Notes: a model not told the origin generated them from the sequence alone. A DNA stretch of 7,518 nt from Pseudomonadota bacterium (GCA_030673585.1 DAOVIU010000043.1:1-7518); one strand, 5' to 3'. Positions 1 to 6,591 are shown, counted from the stretch's first letter. Made by a program: numbers and translations.

Positions 1-100
1 CCCAATACCCTTTTTAGAAAATCATAGAATAGTATCACCTACGCCGTTACACGTCAACATAGTTACCGGCTAGAGATTCCTCAGCTTCTAAGGAACACCC

Positions 101-205
101 ATGTCCATAAACGAAATCCGCTGGATAACCGCGGAACCCATCGAGGGTGAGCAGGCTACCATTTCGGAACTGGTGGTTGCCCGGGTTCCCTGGAGCGAAC
201 ATTAA
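101..205 (+). CDS. possible small ORF, 34 aa, unrecognised
   Basis: An ATG-started frame encodes 34 residues, beginning MSINEIRW and ending ARVPWSEH before TAA. An in-frame TAA at 89-91 lies just upstream, so no longer version exists. A weak Shine-Dalgarno-like AAGGA sits at 90-94, six bases before the ATG. The peptide has no predicted membrane segment, cysteine pair or motif that I recognise. Its last codons run into the first unit of the AGCGAA repeat array, so it could be the remnant of a longer gene interrupted by repeat insertion, a real short protein, or chance. Its low-complexity-free, mixed amino-acid composition is the only argument for coding. Low confidence. Confidence 0.25.
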   Translation: MSINEIRWITAEPIEGEQATISELVVARVPWSEH

Positions 206-218
206 AGAATTTTGGCAA

Positions 219-250
219 ACCATTCTTAGTGAAGCGAACTTTAGAATGGT
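219..250. repeat. hairpin 2 of the AGCGAA array
   Basis: ACCATTCT at 219-226 and AGAATGGT at 243-250 are perfect 8-base reverse complements around a 16-base loop that contains AGCGAA. No T-run follows on either strand, so it does not look like an intrinsic terminator. Confidence 0.6.
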
Positions 251-285
251 CCAAGATTCTTTTCAGTGAGCGAAGGGGAATTTGG
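251..285. repeat. hairpin 3 of the AGCGAA array
   Basis: CCAA (251-254) plus ATTC (256-259) pair with GAAT (278-281) plus TTGG (282-285): eight pairs with a single bulged G at 255, and further G-T pairs inside. AGCGAA is again in the loop. The left arm starts on the base after hairpin 2 ends, so the two stems can stack. Confidence 0.5.
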
Positions 286-365
286 GCAACAGACCAAAGA
301 ACATTGAAGCGAAGGCCCAAGGGTGTCCACTTATAAAAAAGACCATGCTAACGTACCGATTGGGC
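282..365. repeat. GCCCAA with two alternative TTGGGC partners
   Basis: GCCCAA at 315-320 is complementary to TTGGGC at 282-287 on its left (loop contains the fourth AGCGAA) and to TTGGGC at 360-365 on its right, the latter inside the last codons of uvrA. The left pairing shares bases with hairpin 3, so the stems are mutually exclusive. Confidence 0.4.
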
Positions 366-3113
366 TTTCTTAAACGAACCCCTCAAGAACCGTCCCGTAT
401 ACGAGCTCGATAGAGTAATTACCTCCTCCGGTGTCCCTTGCCCGATCACCTCGCCCCCTTCCTCACCACCCTCCGGGCCGAGGTCGATGATATAGTCGGC
501 CGATTTGATTACCTCCATGTTGTGCTCGATGACAATCACCGTATTCCCCGCATCGGCCAAACGATTGAGAACATCCAAAAGCCTCTGAATGTCGGCAAAG
601 TGGAGGCCGGTTGTTGGTTCGTCCAGGAAGTAAACGGTCCTACCGGTGCTCTTCTTGCTCAACTCCCTTGTCAGCTTGATCCTCTGAGCCTCCCCCCCCG
701 AAAGGGTCGTGGCGGATTGGCCCAGCTTTATGTACCCCAGTCCCACATCGACAAGGGTTTGGAGCTTCCGCTTAATCGTGGGGATGTTTTCGAAAAACTC
801 ATAGGCCTGATCCACGGTCATGTCCAGGACATCCGCGATGGTTTCTCCCTTGTATTTGATCTCCAAGGTCTCCCTATTATACCGTTTCCCCCCGCAAACC
901 TCGCACGTCACATAAACGTCCGGAAGGAAGTGCATTTCGATCTTGATAGTCCCGTCGCCCTTGCACGACTCGCATCTGCCGCCCGCCACATTAAAACTGA
1001 ACCGGCCCGGTTTGTACCCCCTCATTCTCGATTCGGGCAGTTGGGCGAACAGGCCTCGAATGAAGGTGAAAACGCCGGTATACGTGGCCGGGTTGGATCG
1101 TGGAGTTCTCCCGATGGGCATCTGATCGATGTTGATCACCTTATCCACATACTCCAATCCCTCTATCCCCTCCAATGGGCCAGCCTTTTCCCGCGAATGA
1201 TAAAGCCTCTGAGCCAAGGCCCTGTACAGGGTATCGATGACAAGGGTGCTTTTCCCCGAGCCGGAGACTCCCGTTACGCAGGTAAATAACCCAAGGGGAA
1301 TCCTCACCTCGATGTTCTTGAGGTTATTCGCCCTTGCCCCCTTAATAACGAGGAACTTTCCTGCCGCGTTTCGCCGCCTCTTGGGAATGGGAATTGAAAG
1401 GTCTCCGGATAAGTACCTCCCCGTTATCGATTTCCTCGATTTGGATATCTCCCGCGGCATACCGGAAAAGATTACCTTCCCCCCATGTACTCCGGCTCCC
1501 GGACCCATGTCGATGACGTAATCCGCCGATCGGATTGTCTGCTCATCGTGTTCAACCACGATGACCGTATTTCCCATGTCCCGAAGGCCCTTGAGGGTGT
1601 TCAACAGTCGAATATTATCCCTCTGATGTAAGCCAATACTGGGCTCATCAAGGATGTACAAAACCCCCACCAAACTGGAGCCAATCTGGGTGGCCAATCG
1701 AATCCTCTGGCCCTCACCCCCCGATAGGGTCGTCACCGTACGGTCGAGGAAAAGGTAATCCAAACGCACATCCACCATAAACCTCAACCGCTCAGTGATT
1801 TCCTTGAGAATTCCCCTGGCAATCTTCATATCCCTTCTACTTAATGTGATGCCCTCGAAGTACCGCAGGAGATCCTTAACGGAGAGTTTGACGATATGGG
1901 CCAATGACATGTCGCCGATCTTGATAAAGAGGGCCTCCTTGCGTAATCTCGCTCCGCCACAACTCGGGCACGGAGAAGAGCTCATATACCTCTCCATCTC
2001 CTCCCGGAACTCCTCCCATCGAACCTCATGATACTTCCTTTCCAATTCGGGGATTACCCCTTCAACCCCATCCTCTCCATAGAGAAAAATCCTCTGAACC
2101 TCCTCCGGGAGATCCTTGAACGAAGTCCGTAAATCGACCCCCTTATCTCTGACCAGGTAATCCAAGGGCGCGGGGATCTTTTTTCTCCAGGGCACAATCG
2201 CTCCCTCCAAAACCGATAGGTTCTTGTCGGGGACGATCAGGTCTGGATCGAAATACATCTTCGTGCCCAATCCATTGCAGGCGGGACATGCCCCGTATGG
2301 ACTGTTAAAGGAAAACATCCTCGGGGTGATCTCGGGATAGCTGGTCCCACAATCAATGCAGGCAAACCGTTGACTGAAGGTGACTTCTCTCGAATCCCCA
2401 ATAATGGCCTTGATAATTCCATCCGCTAATTTGGAGGCCAACTCAAGGGAATCCGTAAGCCTCGTTTGGATTCCGTCCTTTACCATCATCCGATCAATGA
2501 CCACATCGATATCGTGTTTTTTGTTCCTGGCCAGGTGAATCTCATCGCTCAGATCCCGTATTTCGCCATCGATCTTTACCCGAATGAATCCCTCTTTACG
2601 GAGATTCTCCAGTTCCCTCCGATACTCCCCCTTCTTTCCCCTCACAATGGGGGCCAAAAGGACCAGTCGCTCCCCAAGGGAACGGACCATGATCTGGTCC
2701 GCAATCTGCTGAATCGTCTGCGATGAAATCTCCTTGCCACACTCGTAGCAGTAGGGCTTTCCAATACGGGCGAACAGCAGCCGGAGGTAATCATAAACTT
2801 CCGTCACCGTACCCACCGTGCTCCGGGGGTTCTTGATAACAGTCCTCTGATCGATGGAGATGGCCGGCGATAATCCCTCTATGAGCTCTACATCCGGTTT
2901 TTCCATCTGCTCCAAGAATTGGCGGGCATAAGCCGAAAGGGATTCCACGTACCTCCTCTGCCCCTCCGCATAGATGGTATCGAATGCCAAGGAGGACTTT
3001 CCCGAACCGCTCAATCCGGTAATCACGACGAGACGATCCCTGGGAATTTCCACATCGATATTTCTAAGGTTATGGGCTTTTGCCCCCCTGATGATAATTT
3101 TTCCCGGCGCCAT
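348..3113 (-). CDS. uvrA: UvrABC excinuclease subunit A
   Basis: UvrA is the damage-recognition ATPase of bacterial nucleotide excision repair; it acts as a dimer, scans DNA with UvrB and hands damaged sites to it. The 921-residue length matches the family (about 930-950). Two ABC ATPase modules are complete: Walker [10 protein letters not shown] at residues 33-41 and GVSGSGKST at 615-623, signatures LSGGEGQR near 460 and LSGGEAQR near 800, and Walker [11 protein letters not shown] and [10 protein letters not shown]. Cysteine pairs for the zinc modules are present, including CYEC near 120, CIDC with CPAC, CPSC, and CESC with CEVC in the second half. The ATG at 3113 gives the usual short lead before the first ATPase strand, and GGGGA about ten bases upstream can serve as ribosome binding site. 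It is transcribed away from the polyamine operon. No LexA box is evident upstream. No defect seen. Confidence 0.98.
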   Translation of the reverse strand: MAPGKIIIRGAKAHNLRNIDVEIPRDRLVVITGLSGSGKSSLAFDTIYAEGQRRYVESLSAYARQFLEQMEKPDVELIEGLSPAISIDQRTVIKNPRSTVGTVTEVYDYLRLLFARIGKPYCYECGKEISSQTIQQIADQIMVRSLGERLVLLAPIVRGKKGEYRRELENLRKEGFIRVKIDGEIRDLSDEIHLARNKKHDIDVVIDRMMVKDGIQTRLTDSLELASKLADGIIKAIIGDSREVTFSQRFACIDCGTSYPEITPRMFSFNSPYGACPACNGLGTKMYFDPDLIVPDKNLSVLEGAIVPWRKKIPAPLDYLVRDKGVDLRTSFKDLPEEVQRIFLYGEDGVEGVIPELERKYHEVRWEEFREEMERYMSSSPCPSCGGARLRKEALFIKIGDMSLAHIVKLSVKDLLRYFEGITLSRRDMKIARGILKEITERLRFMVDVRLDYLFLDRTVTTLSGGEGQRIRLATQIGSSLVGVLYILDEPSIGLHQRDNIRLLNTLKGLRDMGNTVIVVEHDEQTIRSADYVIDMGPGAGVHGGKVIFSGMPREISKSRKSITGRYLSGDLSIPIPKRRRNAAGKFLVIKGARANNLKNIEVRIPLGLFTCVTGVSGSGKSTLVIDTLYRALAQRLYHSREKAGPLEGIEGLEYVDKVINIDQMPIGRTPRSNPATYTGVFTFIRGLFAQLPESRMRGYKPGRFSFNVAGGRCESCKGDGTIKIEMHFLPDVYVTCEVCGGKRYNRETLEIKYKGETIADVLDMTVDQAYEFFENIPTIKRKLQTLVDVGLGYIKLGQSATTLSGGEAQRIKLTRELSKKSTGRTVYFLDEPTTGLHFADIQRLLDVLNRLADAGNTVIVIEHNMEVIKSADYIIDLGPEGGEEGGEVIGQGTPEEVITLSSSYTGRFLRGSFKKAQSVR

Positions 3114-3152
3114 CGTTGTCGGATCCCCTTCGCTGGGCTCTGCTTAAGTCTA

Positions 3153-3187
3153 AGTATTTAATACTAATAGCAAAAAAATATTTTTGC
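3153..3187. repeat. two AT-rich palindromes in the divergent promoter region
   Basis: AGTATT and AATACT form a 13-base palindrome around one T (3153-3165). GCAAAAA (3170-3176) and TTTTTGC (3181-3187) form a perfect 7-base inverted repeat around AATA. They lie between uvrA and the operon promoter, and could be protein-binding sites, curved A-tract DNA or UP-type sequence. Which one cannot be told from the sequence. Confidence 0.4.
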
Positions 3188-3192
3188 GTAAA
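3164..3192 (-). promoter_or_regulatory. candidate uvrA promoter
   Basis: Read on the minus strand, TTTACG (3192-3187) and TATTAG (3169-3164) are separated by 17 bases. Each matches four of six sigma-70 consensus positions. It would start uvrA transcription about 45 bases before the ATG. The spacer contains the GCAAAAA/TTTTTGC palindrome, so a protein bound there would block it. Moderate to weak match. Confidence 0.35.
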
Positions 3193-3205
3193 GAAGATAA
3201 AAACC

Positions 3206-3233
3206 TTGACAATGAAAAGCCACTAGGTATAAT
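3206..3233 (+). promoter_or_regulatory. sigma-70 promoter of the polyamine operon
   Basis: TTGACA (3206-3211) and TATAAT (3228-3233) are both exact consensus hexamers, separated by 16 bases. Transcription should start near 3239-3241, leaving a leader of about 52 bases before the regulator ATG at 3293. No other strong promoter was seen before speD, pdaD, speE or speB, so this one probably serves the whole cluster. Such a strong core promoter fits a gene set held down by a repressor. Confidence 0.85.
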
Positions 3234-3238
3234 TGGGA

Positions 3239-3256
3239 AGTTTATTTTACTAAACT
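3239..3256. promoter_or_regulatory. candidate operator at the transcription start
   Basis: AGTTTA (3239-3244) and TAAACT (3251-3256) form a perfect inverted repeat with a 6-base spacer, placed directly on the predicted start site of the operon promoter. HTH_3 regulators bind such short dyads as dimers, so autorepression by the adjacent HTH-cupin protein is plausible. This is inference from position and symmetry; the region is AT-rich and a chance palindrome is possible. Confidence 0.4.
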
Positions 3257-3272
3257 ATTTTCTTCTTATACT

Positions 3273-3288
3273 ATTCCTCAAAAGGAAT
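3273..3288 (+). promoter_or_regulatory. hairpin covering the regulator's ribosome binding site
   Basis: ATTCCT (3273-3278) and AGGAAT (3283-3288) are perfect complements around the loop CAAA. The right arm contains the Shine-Dalgarno AAGGAA (3282-3287), five bases before the ATG at 3293. Folding would reduce translation of the regulator. The stem is short. Confidence 0.4.
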
Positions 3289-3292
3289 CAAC

Positions 3293-3829
3293 ATGAAGAT
3301 CGGAGAACGCATTAAAAACCTCAGGAAATTGAGCGCCTTGACCCAGGAAGAACTGGCCGAACGGGCGGGGTTAACCAAGGGTTTCATCTCCCAAGTCGAG
3401 CGCGACAGGACATCCATCTCCCTTGACAGCCTCGTGCAGATTCTCGAAGCCCTCGGTGAAAATATCTCCGAATTCTTCTTGGACATCGAGGAGAGGGATA
3501 TCGTCTACCGAAAAGAGAACAGGGTCGAAATAGAGAAGAAGGGGTTGAGCAAGTTCGAGTTGCTCATACCGGGCTCCACCAATAAGAAAATGGAAGCCGT
3601 TATGGTGACATTGAAACCGGGTGAGGAGACAGAAGTCGAGGAGCCCCATGAAGGGGAAGAAATGGGGTTCGTCCTGCGGGGCAGGGTAGAAATCCAACTG
3701 GGAAAGCAGGCCCACAGGGCTAAAAAGGGCGAATGTTTCTATTTTGCAGCGGAGCGAGATCATTCCCTGAGCAATATTGGTGCTCGGGATGCCGTCTTGC
3801 TGTGGATCACCTCTCCACCATATTTCTGA
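3293..3829 (+). CDS. XRE-family HTH regulator with C-terminal cupin domain
   Basis: A 178-residue DNA-binding protein. Residues about 4-60 are a HTH_3 domain (core [20 protein letters not shown], with an [13 protein letters not shown] helix after it). A linker of about 40 residues leads to a single cupin barrel at about 100-175. Cupin motif 1 has [13 protein letters not shown] (His119) and motif 2 has DHSLSN (His157). The overall form resembles PuuR, the E. coli repressor of putrescine use, and many HTH-cupin regulators found next to polyamine genes. The cupin half probably senses a small ligand; polyamine, arginine or agmatine are guesses based on neighbours. It is first in the operon, 37 bases ahead of speD, with AAGGAA before its ATG. 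An inverted repeat at the start site is a candidate target for self-control. Family certain; ligand unknown. Confidence 0.93.
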   Translation: MKIGERIKNLRKLSALTQEELAERAGLTKGFISQVERDRTSISLDSLVQILEALGENISEFFLDIEERDIVYRKENRVEIEKKGLSKFELLIPGSTNKKMEAVMVTLKPGEETEVEEPHEGEEMGFVLRGRVEIQLGKQAHRAKKGECFYFAAERDHSLSNIGARDAVLLWITSPPYF

Positions 3830-3851
3830 CCCTCGTCGAAAACTCAATGGA

Positions 3852-3858
3852 AAGGAGG
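3852..3858 (+). promoter_or_regulatory. strong ribosome binding site of speD
   Basis: AAGGAGG lies eight bases before ATG 3867 and is a full-length Shine-Dalgarno match. It fixes the speD start at 3867 rather than the in-frame upstream start at 3777, which lies inside the regulator gene. It is by far the best such site in the operon. Confidence 0.85.
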
Positions 3859-3866
3859 GTAGAAGG

Positions 3867-4370
3867 ATGAAATCTCTGGGGCGTCATCTCTTGACGGAAT
3901 TTTATGGTTGTGATCGCGAAACCCTCAATGATTCGGACCGCATCAAGAAAATCATGGAAGGAGCGGCGATCACCAGCGGAGCATCCATCGTGCAGAGCGT
4001 ATTCCACCTCTTCAACCCCCACGGGGTAAGCGGCGTTGTGGTCATCGCGGAATCCCATTTGACAATCCATACGTGGCCCGAATACGGGTATTCCGCCGTT
4101 GACATCTTCACCTGTGGGGAAGAAGTAGATCCCTGGAGAGCCTACCATTACCTGAAGGAGAAGCTCGGTGCCGCTTCTACCTCCACCGTGGAGATGCTCC
4201 GAGGTAGGATTGACACGGATGGTGAGGAGTTACGACACAAGCCCCTGGGACCGCAGCAAGAAGAATACTCGCCGGGGCTAAGTCCTTCGACTAATAAGTT
4301 CGATGACGAACTTATTCACTCAGGACTTAGTGCTGCCCTCGGCCATGAGCGCTCGGGCCGAATGGAGTAA
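3867..4370 (+). CDS. speD: S-adenosylmethionine decarboxylase proenzyme, class 1b, with extended C-terminus
   Basis: Decarboxylates S-adenosylmethionine to give the aminopropyl donor for spermidine synthesis. The proenzyme cleaves itself before Ser63 in [12 protein letters not shown], turning that serine into the catalytic pyruvoyl group. Ser63, His68 and Cys83 fall at the same numbers as in the Thermotoga maritima enzyme, and the opening MKSLGRHL is also shared. The protein is 167 residues; the Thermotoga-type enzyme is about 130. The extra tail, from about residue 130 on, has no similarity that I recognise and is encoded partly by a long palindrome (4271-4343, residues 135-159). The tail may be a palindromic element absorbed into the reading frame. 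The ATG at 3867 follows AAGGAGG by eight bases. pdaD starts 63 bases after the stop. Confidence 0.96.
   Translation: MKSLGRHLLTEFYGCDRETLNDSDRIKKIMEGAAITSGASIVQSVFHLFNPHGVSGVVVIAESHLTIHTWPEYGYSAVDIFTCGEEVDPWRAYHYLKEKLGAASTSTVEMLRGRIDTDGEELRHKPLGPQQEEYSPGLSPSTNKFDDELIHSGLSAALGHERSGRME
4271..4343 (+). repeat. three-tier long palindrome within the 3' end of speD
   Basis: The apical stem is a perfect 10-base pairing of AATAAGTTCG (4293-4302) with CGAACTTATT (4307-4316) around loop ATGA. The middle stem is a perfect 8-base pairing of CTAAGTCC (4278-4285) with GGACTTAG (4323-4330). The outer stem pairs GCCGGGG (4271-4277) with CCTCGGC (4337-4343), seven pairs including one G-T. Internal loops of 7 and 6 bases separate the upper two stems, and a six-base bulge on the right side lies below. 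No T-run follows, so it is not a standard terminator. Candidates are an inserted palindromic element, an mRNA stability or processing structure, or part of a regulatory RNA. Confidence 0.8.
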
Positions 4371-4431
4371 ACGTTTGCACAGATCCTGCTCCGGAAAATA
4401 CGTCACCGTAATTGCAAATCGAAGCACTAAG
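4326..4431 (+). promoter_or_regulatory. alternative stem spanning the speD-pdaD junction
   Basis: CTTAGTGCT (4326-4334) is a perfect 9-base complement of AGCACTAAG (4423-4431), which ends two bases before the pdaD start codon. Inside it, CG-TTTGCA (4372-4379) pairs with TGCAAA-T-CG (4413-4421), eight pairs with one bulged T. The two right arms are almost contiguous, so they form one long 3' strand. The left arm shares 4326-4330 with the middle stem of the speD palindrome, so the two folds compete. One fold would bury the pdaD initiation region. The pairings are plain; regulatory use is inferred. Confidence 0.5.
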
Positions 4432-4433
4432 CC

Positions 4434-4901
4434 GTGATTCACACAATTCCCAAAACCTATTTTTTCGTCAGCGGTTCCTCCGAAGGGTATACTCCCCTGA
4501 ATGCCTTTGATGGGGCTTTGCTCAACGCTGGCGTCGGAAATACAAACCTCGTCAAGGTCTCCAGCATTATCCCCCCTCACAGCAAGGAAATCCAACCCAT
4601 CACATTCCCCCAAGGAACCATCGTGCCCACAGCCTATGCTCATATCAGCAGTGACATACCCGGGGAGATTATATCAGCTGCTGTGGCCATTGCTCTCCCA
4701 AAGGACGACCACCAACCGGGGTTGATCATGGAATATTCAGCCCAGGGGCGCAAGGAGGAGATAGAGCTCATCGCTCAAAATATGGCGCACGAGGGAATGA
4801 AGATGCGCGAACAGGAAACGAGGGAAATCAAGTCTATCTCCGCCGAATATAAGGTCAAAAAAATTGGGGTGGCCTTCGCCGCCGTAATCCTGTGGCAATA
4901 G
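4434..4901 (+). CDS. pdaD: pyruvoyl-dependent arginine decarboxylase
   Basis: Converts arginine to agmatine and CO2, the entry step of this spermidine pathway, using a self-made pyruvoyl group instead of pyridoxal phosphate. The 155-residue proenzyme matches the Methanocaldococcus jannaschii enzyme with a constant offset of nine: cleavage between Ser43 and Ser44 in KVSSIIPP, Asn38 in GNTNL, and catalytic Glu100 in LIMEY. Other family signatures are GSSEGYTPLNAFDGALLNAGVG and VPTAY. The start is GTG, forced by an in-frame TAA at 4428-4430; the next ATG is at residue 99, past the active serine. No clear Shine-Dalgarno precedes it, and a stem covers the region, so translation may depend on coupling to speD or on RNA folding. 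speE follows two bases after the stop. Confidence 0.95.
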   Translation: MIHTIPKTYFFVSGSSEGYTPLNAFDGALLNAGVGNTNLVKVSSIIPPHSKEIQPITFPQGTIVPTAYAHISSDIPGEIISAAVAIALPKDDHQPGLIMEYSAQGRKEEIELIAQNMAHEGMKMREQETREIKSISAEYKVKKIGVAFAAVILWQ

Positions 4902-4903
4902 AA

Positions 4904-5740
4904 ATGGATTTCTGGTTTACCGAGACCGTTCATGACGCCGTTGGCAATACGATAAAGGCGAAGGAGCGGATATTCAGTGGCCGAAGTGAATACCAAGAAA
5001 TCGAAATCGTGGATACGTACCAGTTCGGGAGAATCCTCATCCTGGAGGGTTCGGTTCAACTCACGGAAAAGGACGAATTCACGTATCATGAAATGATTTC
5101 CCATGTCCCCCTTTTTACCCATCCGAATCCCGAGCATGTTCTCGTCATTGGGGGCGGCGATGGAGGGACGATTCGAGAGGTGGTGAAACATCCGACCGTT
5201 ACCCGGGCCGAGCTAGTGGAGATCGATGCACTGGTAATCGAGAAGAGCAAGCAATTCCTCCCCTTCGTGAGCTGTGAGATGGAGAATCCACGGGTGGAGG
5301 TCATCATCGGGGATGGCATTGAGTACGTCAAAGCGCATAGGGGATCCTTTGATGTCATTCTCATCGATTCGACTGATCCGGTCGGACCGGCAGTAGGCCT
5401 TTACCGGAAAGAGTTCTTCCAAGACATCTACAAAGCCTTGAAGGACGATGGAATAATGGTCGGCCAGTCCGAGTCCCCCTTTTTCGACCAGGGCATCGTC
5501 AGGGAGCTCTACGCCACGCTAAAACCCCTGTTTCCCATCCGGAAGATGTATCTAGCACCGGTCCCCTCTTACCCCAGTGGGTTCTGGAGCTTTGCATTCT
5601 GTTCCAAGAAGTACGATCCGATTTCGGATAATCGGTGCGAGGACCTGGGGCGCCTCAATCTCACTATGAGGTATTACAACGAAGCCGTCCATCGAGCCGC
5701 CTTTGCCATTCCCAATTTCATCCAAGAATTGATCGCATGA
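4904..5740 (+). CDS. speE: spermidine synthase (polyamine aminopropyltransferase)
   Basis: Transfers the aminopropyl group of decarboxylated S-adenosylmethionine to putrescine, giving spermidine and methylthioadenosine. From ATG 4904 the protein is 278 residues, close to Bacillus subtilis SpeE (276), which it resembles throughout. Key motifs: MDFWFTE at the start, TEKDEFTYHEM at 54-64, nucleotide-binding GGGDGG at 83-88, acidic Asp108 after strand two, and catalytic IDSTDPVGPA with Asp155 and Asp158. An in-frame GTG at 4892 would add four residues and overlap pdaD, but family members begin near the W-F/Y-T-E motif, so ATG 4904, two bases after the pdaD stop, is preferred. No Shine-Dalgarno is visible, which fits translational coupling. 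Agmatine as an alternative acceptor cannot be excluded by sequence. Confidence 0.95.
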   Translation: MDFWFTETVHDAVGNTIKAKERIFSGRSEYQEIEIVDTYQFGRILILEGSVQLTEKDEFTYHEMISHVPLFTHPNPEHVLVIGGGDGGTIREVVKHPTVTRAELVEIDALVIEKSKQFLPFVSCEMENPRVEVIIGDGIEYVKAHRGSFDVILIDSTDPVGPAVGLYRKEFFQDIYKALKDDGIMVGQSESPFFDQGIVRELYATLKPLFPIRKMYLAPVPSYPSGFWSFAFCSKKYDPISDNRCEDLGRLNLTMRYYNEAVHRAAFAIPNFIQELIA

Positions 5741-6591
5741 CGGACTTTCTCCAAAACCGCTTCCTATCCGGGGACTTCCCGTACGAGAAATGCGAAATAT
5801 GCATTGTCGGTCTTCCCTACGATGGGACTTCCTCGTATCGCCCAGGTGCCAGGTTCGCGCCCAATGCCATCCGTAAGGCCTCCTGGGGTATGGAGACGTA
5901 TAGTCCCAATCTCCGGCGAGATCTGGACGATTTGAATATATGCGACCTCGGGGATCTGGAAATCCCGTTCGGGAATAAGGAAATGGCCCTCGCGAAAATC
6001 AGAGAGGCCATTGAGAAAATCATCAGCGATGGAAAATACCCCGTTTTCCTCGGCGGTGAACATCTGATCACACTGCCCGTTGTCGAGGGGTTTCGAAAGC
6101 GTTTTCGTGACGTAGCCGTGGTTCAATTCGATGCGCACACGGATCTCAGGGACAAATACCTGGGGGAAACCCTTTCCCACAGCACGGTCATGAGGAGGGT
6201 CTTAGAGGTCGTCGGAACGGACCAACTCTTTCAGTTCGGCATTCGCTCCGGAAGCAGGGAGGAGTTCAGCTATGCCAATGACATTGGGAGCCTCTATGAC
6301 TTCAGCGATAATGGGTTCCACAGGGCCCTGTCCAACATCAAGGACAAACCCGTCTACATAAGCCTGGATTTAGACGTCCTTGATCCAAGCATTCTTCCCG
6401 GGACGGGGAATCCCGAACCCGGGGGAATCGACTTCAGCGAAATACTAAGGGCCCTCCAAATCCTCGGGAAAGCCCGGGTAATCGGGTTTGATGTCGTCGA
6501 ACTTTCGCCCAATCACGACCCGTCGGAGGTTTCATCCATCGTAACCTCAACGCTGGTCCGTGAGATGATCTTGAATTATTGGTCAAAATAG
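5737..6591 (+). CDS. speB: agmatinase-type ureohydrolase (agmatinase or aminopropylagmatinase)
   Basis: A 284-residue manganese enzyme of the arginase/agmatinase family that splits urea from agmatine to leave putrescine. The binuclear metal site is complete: His109 in GGEH, Asp132, His134 and Asp136 in FDAHTD, and Asp211 and Asp213 in SLDLDVLDPS. The N-terminal PYDGTSSYRPGARFAP and the late FDVVELSPNHDPS are typical of SpeB. The ATG at 5737 overlaps the speE stop in ATGA, a standard coupled arrangement; longer frames reaching back to 5635 lie inside speE. Placement directly after the decarboxylase and the aminopropyltransferase makes agmatine or N1-aminopropylagmatine the likely substrate rather than arginine. 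Thermus uses the latter route, so substrate order remains open. Confidence 0.94.
   Translation: MTDFLQNRFLSGDFPYEKCEICIVGLPYDGTSSYRPGARFAPNAIRKASWGMETYSPNLRRDLDDLNICDLGDLEIPFGNKEMALAKIREAIEKIISDGKYPVFLGGEHLITLPVVEGFRKRFRDVAVVQFDAHTDLRDKYLGETLSHSTVMRRVLEVVGTDQLFQFGIRSGSREEFSYANDIGSLYDFSDNGFHRALSNIKDKPVYISLDLDVLDPSILPGTGNPEPGGIDFSEILRALQILGKARVIGFDVVELSPNHDPSEVSSIVTSTLVREMILNYWSK

Larger units (their letters stand above)
194..347. repeat. array of four decayed repeat units headed by AGCGAA
   Basis: AGCGAA occurs at 194-199, 233-238, 269-274 and 308-313, giving spacings of 39, 36 and 39 bases. Each copy is preceded by GG or TGA/TTGA, and the following bases are related (for example AGAATGGTCCAA after unit 2 and GGAATTTGGGCAA after unit 3). 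The units fold as successive hairpins with AGCGAA in the loop, so this looks like a degenerate tandem palindromic repeat rather than coding DNA. The array fills the space just downstream of the uvrA stop codon. No spacers of unique sequence between identical repeats are present, so it is not CRISPR. Function unknown. Confidence 0.55.

Noticed and set aside
331..347. T-run after the uvrA stop (minus strand) as part of an intrinsic terminator
   Set aside because: Six Ts lie just past the stop, but I found no GC-rich stem immediately before them on the minus strand; the available GCCCAA/TTGGGC pairing spans the T-run instead of preceding it.
194..347. CRISPR array
   Set aside because: The units are diverged, the repeated core is only about six to eight bases, there are no unique spacers, and no cas gene is nearby.
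438..1289. 283-codon plus-strand frame opposite uvrA
   Set aside because: It is the complement of highly conserved UvrA coding sequence, has no recognisable domain and a proline- and histidine-rich composition typical of an antisense shadow.
3124..3134. An extra copy of the AGCGAA repeat at the uvrA ribosome site (AGCGAAGGGGA on the minus strand, as at 269-279)
   Set aside because: The 11-base identity is notable, but there is no flanking hairpin or second copy and the GGGGA is explained by its role as ribosome binding site; chance is likely.
3371..3847. 158-codon minus-strand frame opposite the HTH-cupin gene
   Set aside because: It overlaps a clearly conserved gene over its whole length and shows no domain of its own.
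4298..4311. LexA-type SOS box
   Set aside because: The sequence reads GTTCG-N4-CGAAC, the reverse order of the Gram-positive box CGAAC-N4-GTTCG, and it lies inside speD rather than near a repair gene promoter.
4271..4343. Intrinsic terminator at the end of speD
   Set aside because: The stem is strong but no T-run follows it, it lies inside the reading frame, and coupled pathway genes continue downstream.
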